The notes under the pieces are model-generated. The model saw only the letters and a program-made list of their open reading frames with translations. It was not told the DNA's origin and ran no database searches. Of a DNA stretch of 39,721 nucleotides, positions 33,315 through 39,721 are shown in pieces. Position numbers and translations under genes: made by a program. Source of the DNA: an uncultured Pseudomonadales bacterium (GTDB taxonomy: Bacteria; Pseudomonadota; Gammaproteobacteria; Pseudomonadales; IMCC2047); the NCBI GenBank assembly GCA_947258415.1, contig CAMYIF010000002.1:1-39721 (forward strand), read 5' to 3'. Positions within the stretch are counted from its first letter, which is position 1, and each line of letters begins with the position of its first letter.

Positions 33315-33343
33315 TTCAATCTGCCCGGTCAATCGGTTAGAAT
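33315..33343 (+). promoter_or_regulatory. Candidate promoter for prfB-lysS
   Basis: TTCAAT (33315-33320) and TAGAAT (33338-33343) are 17 bases apart, about 50 bases before the prfB start. The -10 is good and the -35 is weak. Confidence 0.45.
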
Positions 33344-33391
33344 GCAGCACCTTGCCAAGAACCGGCATATTGAGAGACTTGTTGATAGATA

Positions 33392-34487
33392 ATGGAAATA
33401 AATCCGATTATTCAAACATTGAAGAATATCCAGGAACGCACGGAACTGCTCAGGGGGTATCTTTGACTACGCTGAAAAAAAAGATCGACTGGCTGAAGTC
33501 GAACGTGAACTCGAAGACCCTGCTGTCTGGGATGATCCCGAGCGAGCGCAAATGCTGGGCAAGGAACGCTCAAACCTTGAAGGTATCGTCAATACCATTG
33601 ACCGACTGAAGACCGGTATCGAAGAAGCCAGCGAATTGCTGGATCTGGCCGCCGAGGAAAATGACCAGGAAACCGTTGATGAAGTTGCCGACGACGCAGA
33701 ACAGCTGACCAAAACACTGGATAAGCTCGAATTCAGGCGCATGTTTTCGGGAGAAATGGATCCCAATGCAGCCTTCCTGGATATTCAGGCGGGTTCCGGT
33801 GGTACCGAAGCGCAGGATTGGGCAGAAATGCTGCTGCGTATGTACCTGCGCTGGGGTGAACGGAAAGGTTTTAAAACAGAATTAATGGAAGTCTCCGCGG
33901 GTGATGTTGCCGGCATTAAGGGCGCAACAATTAAATTCGAGGGAGAATATGCTTTCGGATGGCTGCGCACGGAGACCGGAGTACATCGGCTGGTACGCAA
34001 ATCGCCATTTGATTCGGGTAATCGTCGACACACTTCTTTCGCCTCTGTTTTCGTTTCGCCGGAAATAGACGACAATGTCGAAATCGACATCAACCCGGCA
34101 GACCTGAGGATAGATACTTACCGCTCCAGTGGTGCCGGGGGCCAACATGTTAATACCACCGATTCTGCGGTACGTATCACCCACGAGCCCAGCGGTATTG
34201 TTGTACAATGCCAGAACCAGCGTTCGCAGCATCAAAACCGGGACTCGGCCATGAATCAATTGCGCGCCAAGCTGTTTGAGCTGGAAATGCAAAAACGCAG
34301 CGCCGAGTCACAGGCACAGGAAGACAATAAAGCCGATATCGGTTGGGGTAGCCAGATTCGTTCTTATGTGCTGGATTCATCGAGAATCAAGGACTTGCGA
34401 ACCAATATTGAAACCTCGAATACGCAAGCCGTCCTGGACGGTGATATCGACTGTTTCATCGAGGCATCACTCAAGGCCGGTTTATAA
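33392..34487 (+). CDS. prfB: Peptide chain release factor 2 (programmed +1 frameshift)
   Basis: RF2 releases nascent protein at UGA and UAA codons. Translation begins at ATG 33392 and meets an in-frame TGA at codon 25 (33464-33466). A +1 shift at CTT continues into the main frame, giving 364 residues, close to the 365 of E. coli. Beyond the shift, stop-codon recognition motif SPF is in VRKSPFDSG and the GGQ motif is at 249-251. The shift makes RF2 levels self-regulated: low RF2 leaves time to shift. A second in-frame ATG at 33552 exists but is not the true start. It is followed by lysS, the conserved order. Confidence 0.97.
33452..33467 (+). promoter_or_regulatory. Programmed +1 frameshift site of prfB
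   Basis: The site AGGGGGTATCTTTGAC contains a Shine-Dalgarno-like AGGGGG three bases before the slippery CTT and the stop TGA followed by C. This arrangement is identical to the E. coli prfB site. Confidence 0.97.
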
Positions 34488-34578
34488 AGTTAATATAAAA
34501 CCCATAAAAGACTGCGACACGGGTCAACAACCGGCTGCGCCTGAACCCACAGAACATTTCAACTAGATAACGAGAATT

Positions 34579-36075
34579 ATGAGTACAAATAACCAGGAAA
34601 ATCGACCGCAGGACGAGAATAAACTGATAGCCGAGCGTCGCGCCAAGCTGGCCAGGATTCGAGACCAGCGCATCGCTTACCCCAACAGTTTCCGTCGCGA
34701 TGTGTTTGCCCAGGATTTACAGGCAGAGCTGGGCGACAAGGACAAGGCAGAGCTGGAAAAACTCGATTACCGGACCAAGGTGGCAGGCCGGGTGATGGCC
34801 ATACGCGGACCATTCCTGGTGTTGCAGGATATGACCGGTCGTATCCAGGCGTATGTCGATAAAAGAAAGCTGCCGGAAGCGCTGGTCGCGGAAATCAGGA
34901 CCTGGGACATCGGCGATATTATTGCCGCACAGGGACCCGTGCATAAATCCGGCAAGGGCGATTTATACGTGTATATCGAGCAGGCCGAACTGCTGACCAA
35001 GTCCCTGCGGCCATTACCCGATAAATTCCACGGGTTGCAGGATCAGGAGATACGATATCGTCAACGCTACCTGGACCTGATCATGAACGAAGAAACCCGG
35101 CAAACTTTTCGTATTCGAACCCGGGTTATTGAGGCGATCCGTCAATACCTGACCGAAAGGGCGTTCGTGGAGGTGGAAACGCCCATGATGCAGGTGATTC
35201 CCGGTGGTGCAGCGGCCAAACCTTTTGTGACCTACCATCATGCCCTGGATATGGAGTTGTACCTGCGAATTGCACCGGAGCTTTATTTAAAACGTCTGGT
35301 GGTCGGTGGTATTGAACGGGTATTCGAGATAAACCGTAATTTTCGCAACGAGGGCTTGTCGACGCGTCATAATCCTGAATTTACCATGATCGAGTTCTAT
35401 CAGGCCTACGCAGATTACCGTGACCTGATGGACCTGACCGAAGATATGCTACGTACGGTTACCAAAAAGGTATTGGGCACAACAGAGGTCAGGTACCAGG
35501 GGGAGACTTTCGACTTTGGCAAGCCTTTCGCGCGCATCAGCGTGATCGATGCCATTATGCGTTTCAACCCGGGTGTTACTGCCGGGCAGTTAAACGACCT
35601 GGAAAAGGTTCGCTCGGTGGCAACCGGCCTGGAAATTCCGTTAAAAAATAACTGGGGGCCAGGGAAAATCCAGATCGAGATATTTGAAAAAACGGTGGAA
35701 CACAGGTTATCCGAACCGACTTTCATTATCGAGTATCCCACCGAGGTTTCTCCACTGGCACGACGAAATGACAATAATCCGTTTATCACCGACCGGTTTG
35801 AGTTTTTCGTCGGTGGTCGTGAAATCGCCAATGGTTTCTCGGAGCTAAACGATGCGGAAGACCAGGCACAACGCTTCCGGGATCAGGTCGTTGAAAAGGA
35901 TGCCGGCGATGATGAAGCCATGCATTATGACGAAGACTACATTGCCGCGCTTGAATACGGGTTGCCACCTACCGCGGGGGAGGGTATGGGTATCGATCGG
36001 CTGGTCATGTTGTTGACCGATTCGCCTTCGATCAGGGACGTTTTATTATTCCCCCACATGCGCCCGCGCGAGTAA
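34579..36075 (+). CDS. lysS: Lysyl-tRNA synthetase, class II
   Basis: It charges tRNA-Lys. The 498 residues comprise an anticodon-binding OB domain (about 60-150, [20 protein letters not shown]) and the class II catalytic core: motif 1 around [19 protein letters not shown], motif 2 ending [20 protein letters not shown], motif 3 [16 protein letters not shown]. The partner prfB lies 91 bases upstream. No terminator is visible before the chimeric gene 82 bases downstream. Confidence 0.97.
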   Translation: MSTNNQENRPQDENKLIAERRAKLARIRDQRIAYPNSFRRDVFAQDLQAELGDKDKAELEKLDYRTKVAGRVMAIRGPFLVLQDMTGRIQAYVDKRKLPEALVAEIRTWDIGDIIAAQGPVHKSGKGDLYVYIEQAELLTKSLRPLPDKFHGLQDQEIRYRQRYLDLIMNEETRQTFRIRTRVIEAIRQYLTERAFVEVETPMMQVIPGGAAAKPFVTYHHALDMELYLRIAPELYLKRLVVGGIERVFEINRNFRNEGLSTRHNPEFTMIEFYQAYADYRDLMDLTEDMLRTVTKKVLGTTEVRYQGETFDFGKPFARISVIDAIMRFNPGVTAGQLNDLEKVRSVATGLEIPLKNNWGPGKIQIEIFEKTVEHRLSEPTFIIEYPTEVSPLARRNDNNPFITDRFEFFVGGREIANGFSELNDAEDQAQRFRDQVVEKDAGDDEAMHYDEDYIAALEYGLPPTAGEGMGIDRLVMLLTDSPSIRDVLLFPHMRPRE

Positions 36076-36157
36076 TACCTGCCGGAGCACAGGTCGGTTC
36101 TGGAATTATTGGCTGGTTGCTCCCGCTCGGTTACCCGACACCTTGAAATAAAAGGCG

Positions 36158-36691
36158 ATGACTGCAAAACGCTGCGTTAAAATTGATGCCACCTGGAAAC
36201 TGGCGCTGGACGATGAATTCGAGCAGGCTTACATGAAAGCATTGCGGGATTTTCTGTGCCAGGAAAAAAAAGCCGGTAAACTGATATACCCGCCAGGCGA
36301 TAAAATATTCAATGCTTTTAACCTGACCCCGTTCGACCAGGTAAAAGTGGTGATTCTGGGACAGGACCCCTATCATGGCATCGGTCAGGCTCACGGTTTA
36401 TGTTTTTCCGTTCAGCCAGGGATCAGGTTGCCCCCCTCGTTGCAAAATATATTTAAACAGATTCACCAGGAATACGAGCTGGAATACGGCACCGACCGCA
36501 TCGAGGTGCACAGCGACGCCGTTGGGCCGGGCGATCGGGTCCTCGTCGTCGACGACGTGCTCGCCACGGGCGGAACCGGTGCAGCCGCAGTTCGCTTGGT
36601 GGAGCGCCTCGGCGCCGAGGTCGTTGGCTTCAAGCGTGCCAACCTGTACCTGGTATCACAAGGGCTGGAACCCATTAACTGGCAGGTTTAA
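36158..36691 (+). CDS. Chimeric uracil-DNA glycosylase interrupted in frame by an adenine phosphoribosyltransferase segment
   Basis: The 177-codon frame has AAGG before ATG 36158. Residues 1-106 are a normal uracil-DNA glycosylase N-terminus with the active-site motif GQDPYHG (68-74; D70 catalytic) and QAHGLCFSV. The last 19 residues, [19 protein letters not shown], match the glycosylase C-terminus. Between them, residues 107-158 are not glycosylase. They are adenine phosphoribosyltransferase: [15 protein letters not shown], then the complete PRPP-binding signature [13 protein letters not shown], then [14 protein letters not shown]. The glycosylase loses about 95 residues, including the Asn-containing LLLN segment and the HPSPLS loop with catalytic His and intercalating Leu, so activity is not expected. 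The transferase part lacks its N-terminal half. Whether it is expressed is unknown. A native, recombinant or assembly origin cannot be separated from sequence alone. Confidence 0.85.
   Translation: MTAKRCVKIDATWKLALDDEFEQAYMKALRDFLCQEKKAGKLIYPPGDKIFNAFNLTPFDQVKVVILGQDPYHGIGQAHGLCFSVQPGIRLPPSLQNIFKQIHQEYELEYGTDRIEVHSDAVGPGDRVLVVDDVLATGGTGAAAVRLVERLGAEVVGFKRANLYLVSQGLEPINWQV
36476..36631 (+). other. High-GC apt-derived segment inside the glycosylase gene
   Basis: These 156 bases (52 codons) encode the adenine phosphoribosyltransferase part. By hand count 110 of 156 bases are G or C (about 70%), against roughly half in the flanking genes, and codons such as CTC, GTC, GCC, CGC and GGC dominate. 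The change is abrupt at both ends and the frame is kept. Composition and protein sequence point to a high-GC source, possibly an actinobacterium, which is an inference. Confidence 0.8.
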
Positions 36692-36776
36692 CAATGCAAA
36701 GGAAACGCTTATAGCGACCCATTAAAAAGAGAACTTCGAGATTAACAATAGTAAATATATTTACCAGGCAAGCCCG

Positions 36777-38360
36777 ATGAAGAAATATTATCAATACTGG
36801 ATTGCGTTTATCGTTATTTTCGGATTATTGATTACCACCATTATCTACAGGGAAGTCAAGCAGGCCCAGGATACGGCCTTCCAAAAAGAATTCATGGCAA
36901 AGGCCAACAATCTTTCTTCCTTCATCGTCCAGGAAATCAAGCTGAACCTTGAAGTGCTGCAGTTTTTCAAAAGTTTTTACGACTCGTCCCAGACGGTAAG
37001 TGGCGAAGAATTTAGCCAGTTTTCAAGGCATGCGCTTTATCGGCACGCTTCAATTCATGCCATAGAGTGGTCGCCCAAAGTGCTACATGCCGACCGCGAA
37101 AAAGTTGAGCAGGCACACAAAAACCGGGTTCCCGGTTTTCAATTTACCGAACGTTCACCCGGGGGCAATATGGTTCGGGCCAAAGAGCGCGAGGTATATT
37201 ATCCGGTGTTATTTATTGAACCCCTGGCCGGGAATGAACCTGCACTCGGGTTCGACCTGGCTTCCGATGAATCAAGACGAGACGGCCTGGTGCGCGCCGG
37301 TGAAAGTGGCCAACTTACCCTGACGGCGGGCATAGATCTTGTCCAGAACAAGAGGGATGGCAAGGGTTTTTTGGCCTTCCTGCCGATTTACAAAACCGGT
37401 GGAAAATCTGGATCCGGTCGGTATGACAAGTTAACCGGGTTTGTACTGGGTGTCTTCAGTATCGAGGAGATTGTAGTCAGCGCAATCAAAAAACGCGGCG
37501 GCACCGATATCTTGGGTATTCGTATCGAGATCAGGGATTTTACCGATGATCGACAGGGGAAGTTTTTGTACAGCAACGATAACATCAAAACAGACTCACC
37601 TTCTTCGGCGAGTGTGGCCTACCGGGAGCAGCTGATTTCTGTGGGTGGTCGTGATTGGGGGGTCAGTGCTTTTCCGACAAAAAGCTATGTTGATGAGCAC
37701 AAAAAAACAACCGCTGAGTGGGTCCTGATCGTTGGCGTATCTTTTACTCTTTTTGTCTTTGTTTATTTGCTCCTGATTGTCAAGAATACTCGGCAAATCC
37801 AGTTGCTGGTCGATGAACGAACGCGTGAATTATACGCAGCAAATAAAAAGATGGAATTACTGTCGATGACCGACGCCTTGACCGGTGTGCTCAATCGCAG
37901 AGGCTTTGACCAGGCATTCGAGGCCGAATTTCAACACGCGATTCGTGATAACAGTATGATTACCCTGTTCCTTATTGATGTCGATCAATTCAAGCTCTAC
38001 AACGATCATTACGGGCACCTTGACGGCGATGAATGCCTTAAGCAGGTTGCTGCGTCCATTGCCTCGGTGCCTAGTCGGTATAATGATGTCGTTGCCCGTT
38101 ATGGCGGCGAGGAATTTGCGGTGATTTTACCCGGCACGGATGACGCACAGGGTGCGATAGCAGAAAGATGTCGTGCTGCCGTGGAACAACTGGGCATTAT
38201 TCACCATTACTCGCCGGTATCATCGGTAGTCACAGTCAGCATTGGCGTGGCGACTATGGAGCCCGACCAGGAATCTGATCCTGTCGAGCTTGTTGGCAGG
38301 GCGGACAAGGCTTTGTTCCAGGCTAAAAAAACAGGTCGAAACAGGGTGGTTGTGGGCTAG
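36777..38360 (+). CDS. CHASE-domain transmembrane diguanylate cyclase
   Basis: The 527-residue protein has a membrane helix at about 8-25, a periplasmic CHASE sensor (about 60-290, with IHAIEWSPKV and VYYPVLFIEPL, both typical), a second membrane helix at about 320-340 (LIVGVSFTLFVFVYLLLIV), a coiled-coil linker, and a GGDEF domain with GGEEF at 443-447. The inhibitory RxxD motif is present (RYND, 434-437). CHASE domains bind small extracellular ligands, including cytokinin-like and other compounds; the ligand here is unknown. AGG precedes the ATG at a suitable distance. It is the third cyclic di-GMP synthase in the window. Confidence 0.93.
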   Translation: MKKYYQYWIAFIVIFGLLITTIIYREVKQAQDTAFQKEFMAKANNLSSFIVQEIKLNLEVLQFFKSFYDSSQTVSGEEFSQFSRHALYRHASIHAIEWSPKVLHADREKVEQAHKNRVPGFQFTERSPGGNMVRAKEREVYYPVLFIEPLAGNEPALGFDLASDESRRDGLVRAGESGQLTLTAGIDLVQNKRDGKGFLAFLPIYKTGGKSGSGRYDKLTGFVLGVFSIEEIVVSAIKKRGGTDILGIRIEIRDFTDDRQGKFLYSNDNIKTDSPSSASVAYREQLISVGGRDWGVSAFPTKSYVDEHKKTTAEWVLIVGVSFTLFVFVYLLLIVKNTRQIQLLVDERTRELYAANKKMELLSMTDALTGVLNRRGFDQAFEAEFQHAIRDNSMITLFLIDVDQFKLYNDHYGHLDGDECLKQVAASIASVPSRYNDVVARYGGEEFAVILPGTDDAQGAIAERCRAAVEQLGIIHHYSPVSSVVTVSIGVATMEPDQESDPVELVGRADKALFQAKKTGRNRVVVG

Positions 38361-38453
38361 CAGGCGCCTGCGGTCAACGCATTAACAATCGGTCAAGGCT
38401 TGTTCAACTGTGTTCGAATAACCGGGTTTAACAGGAGGCGACCGGAAAGCAAC

Positions 38454-39221
38454 TTATTTCGGAGCGAAAAAAACACCGGTCTCTGTTTTGTGCCCGATGA
38501 TTGGCCAGCCGTACGCCTTACTTAGATGCGCCGATTGCAGTACCTCGTCAATGACACCCGCCTGGATATCACCAGACTCGCTCATCAGCAAACAATGACT
38601 ACAAAATCGTGCGGCCAGGTTAATATCGTGCAAAACCATTAAAATTGCGCTTCCCGAATCTTTTACCCTGTTGGTTAACAGCTCCAGGATCTTTATTTGA
38701 TAGGAGGGATCAAGGTGGTTAGTTGGTTCATCGAGCAGCATCACCCCTGGTTCCTGGGTCAACAGGGTCGCCACTTTCAAACGTTGTTTTTCACCCCCGG
38801 ACAAACTGTCGATGGAACGATGGCAAAGTTCAACGAGTTCAACGTCTGCCAATGCACGCTCGGCCATTGCAATGTCTTGTTCTGATTCCCATTGCCAGGC
38901 GCCCAGAAAAGGGTGCCGGCCAATTAACGCGGTTTCCAGCACGCTTGCCGGAAAAGGTTCGATCTGCTCCTGGAAAAGGACACCCAGGTAACGTGCGATT
39001 TGTCTGGGTCGCATTGTCGTCATCGGCTTGCCCATCAGTTCGACGGTTCCGTTGTCGGCCGAGCGTAAACCGGCCAGCGTATGCAGCAGGGTGGTTTTAC
39101 CCACGCCATTACAGCCGAGTATTGCCCAGATTTGCCGATCTTCCACGCTCAGGTTCAGCGATTGACACACGCTTTTGGAACCGATGGAAACTTGTAATTC
39201 CCTTGTCCTTAAGACTGCCAC
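38454..39221 (-). CDS. ABC transporter ATP-binding protein, FecE/BtuD family
   Basis: This 255-residue ATPase would drive uptake by a FecCD-type permease. It has Walker A GCNGVGKTT (36-44), Q-loop in VLFQEQIEP, signature LSGGEKQR, Walker B VMLLDEPTNHLD and H-loop VLHDINLA. Iron-siderophore, heme and cobalamin importers share this architecture, and the sequence does not settle which. GTG at 39221 is the likely start because the permease stop codon is two bases before it, and the upstream part of the open frame (to 39380) lies inside the permease gene in another reading frame. It forms an operon with the permease. Confidence 0.9.
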   Translation of the reverse strand: MAVLRTRELQVSIGSKSVCQSLNLSVEDRQIWAILGCNGVGKTTLLHTLAGLRSADNGTVELMGKPMTTMRPRQIARYLGVLFQEQIEPFPASVLETALIGRHPFLGAWQWESEQDIAMAERALADVELVELCHRSIDSLSGGEKQRLKVATLLTQEPGVMLLDEPTNHLDPSYQIKILELLTNRVKDSGSAILMVLHDINLAARFCSHCLLMSESGDIQAGVIDEVLQSAHLSKAYGWPIIGHKTETGVFFAPK

Positions 39222-39223
39222 GA

Positions 39224-39721
39224 TCAGATATCCCTGGCCATGCCGCGGCGTAGAATGATCAGGAACAGGGGAACGCCAATAAAGGCAGTAATTACCCCGA
39301 CAGGTAGTTGTTGCGGGCTGATGATAGTTCGCGCCAGGGTGTCGGCAATAACCAGCAGTGTCCCACCCAGGAGCAGGCAAGCGGGCAGTAACAGCCGGTG
39401 ATCGCTGCCAATCGACAGGCGGATCAAATGAGGGACAATCAAGCCGATAAACCCGATGCTTCCCGCTATACTGACAGCCCCGGCTGTGAGCAGGGACGCA
39501 GTTAACAGGATCAGCAGGTAGACGGCATCGGTCGATACACCCAGGGCCCGCGCATGCAGCATGCCGTGCATGAGCAGGTTCAGGGTACGTGCCTGGGAAA
39601 AGGCAATGCCAAAAGTAATAACGGCCAGTACAAAGATCCAGAAAGGTGTTTGCGCATAGCTCAGATCGCCCATTAACCAGAACAGCATGCCGCGTAAATT
39701 CTGATCCGGGCTTGAAATAAG
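39224..39721 (-). CDS. FecCD-family ABC permease, N-terminus cut by window edge
   Basis: The frame is open from the right edge to the stop at 39224, showing 165 residues of an expected 330-350. The visible part has several membrane helices and the family sequences LGVSTDAVYLLILLTASLLTAGAVSIAGSIGFIGLIVPHLIRL and ADTLARTIISPQQLPVGVITAFIGVPLFLIIL, which are characteristic of BtuC/FhuB/FecD permeases. An internal Met at 39688 is not the start, since coding sequence continues upstream (SSPDQNLRGMLFW). It overlaps nothing and is followed after two bases by the ATPase gene. The binding protein would be outside the window. Confidence 0.93.
   Translation of the reverse strand, partial: LISSPDQNLRGMLFWLMGDLSYAQTPFWIFVLAVITFGIAFSQARTLNLLMHGMLHARALGVSTDAVYLLILLTASLLTAGAVSIAGSIGFIGLIVPHLIRLSIGSDHRLLLPACLLLGGTLLVIADTLARTIISPQQLPVGVITAFIGVPLFLIILRRGMARDI

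Noticed and set aside
36476-36631. A separate adenine phosphoribosyltransferase gene
   Set aside because: It has no start, no ribosome site and no N-terminal domain. It is in frame with glycosylase sequence on both sides.
39225-39380. N-terminal extension of the ABC ATPase to an ATG at 39380
   Set aside because: That stretch is coding in another frame for the FecCD permease, and the resulting peptide lacks family similarity; GTG 39221 fits better.
1-39721. tRNA, rRNA, insertion sequences, integrase or prophage genes
   Set aside because: I looked for them and saw none; all sizeable genes are chromosomal housekeeping or envelope genes.

Overview
The window is a chromosomal segment from a gammaproteobacterium that I cannot place to genus. 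The evidence is the gene order ypjD / ffh-rpsP-rimM-trmD-rplS / dsbC / hom-thrC / recJ / prfB-lysS, which resembles Pseudomonas and other Gammaproteobacteria. Further support comes from an LPS acyltransferase, a DsbC-type periplasmic isomerase, an RF2 programmed frameshift, and lipoprotein and outer-envelope genes. Base composition looks close to 50% GC throughout, with one abrupt exception near 36.5 kb. I saw no tRNA, rRNA, insertion sequence, prophage or CRISPR array.

Layout. 1-6.5 kb: a pitrilysin-like M16 protease cut by the left edge, an LpxL/HtrB-type acyltransferase, an IbpA-type small heat-shock protein behind a structured leader that looks like a ROSE RNA thermometer, a CPXCG zinc-ribbon protein, an Arg-rich unknown, and a YafV omega-amidase. 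7.2-9.6 kb: the serine biosynthesis pair serA-serC. 9.6-14.2 kb: an unknown membrane protein, a diguanylate cyclase, a Ca/Na antiporter, a TSUP permease, a broken isochorismatase-type hydrolase and a DUF2721 protein. 14.4-17 kb: LemA plus an M48 metalloprotease with a long C-terminal extension. 17-22.3 kb: yaaA, a NIF3/YqfO-like protein, a NUDIX hydrolase, a DUF1289 protein, a Yip1-family protein, a CNNM/CorC protein and YpjD. 22.4-26 kb: SRP and the ribosome/tRNA-modification operon ffh, rpsP-rimM-trmD-rplS. 26-30 kb: an 18-bp tandem repeat, dsbC, then hom-thrC (threonine synthesis). 30-36 kb: recJ, then an oppositely oriented CBS-GGDEF gene and a BON lipoprotein gene, then prfB-lysS. 36.1-39.7 kb: a chimeric uracil-DNA glycosylase gene, a CHASE-GGDEF cyclase, and a FecCD/BtuCD-type ABC importer cut by the right edge.

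Most of the window is core housekeeping. The outstanding anomaly is at 36158-36691. It is an in-frame gene whose ends are uracil-DNA glycosylase, but whose middle (36476-36631, about 70% GC by hand count) is the PRPP-binding segment of an adenine phosphoribosyltransferase. The glycosylase loses essential motifs and the transferase fragment lacks its N-terminal part, so neither activity is expected. A recombination event or an assembly/sequence artefact are both possible. Other points of interest are the candidate ROSE thermometer, a nonsense codon at the position of the catalytic lysine in the isochorismatase-like gene, four perfect or near-perfect 18-bp repeats between rplS and dsbC, and three differently sensed GGDEF proteins, all with intact inhibitory sites.
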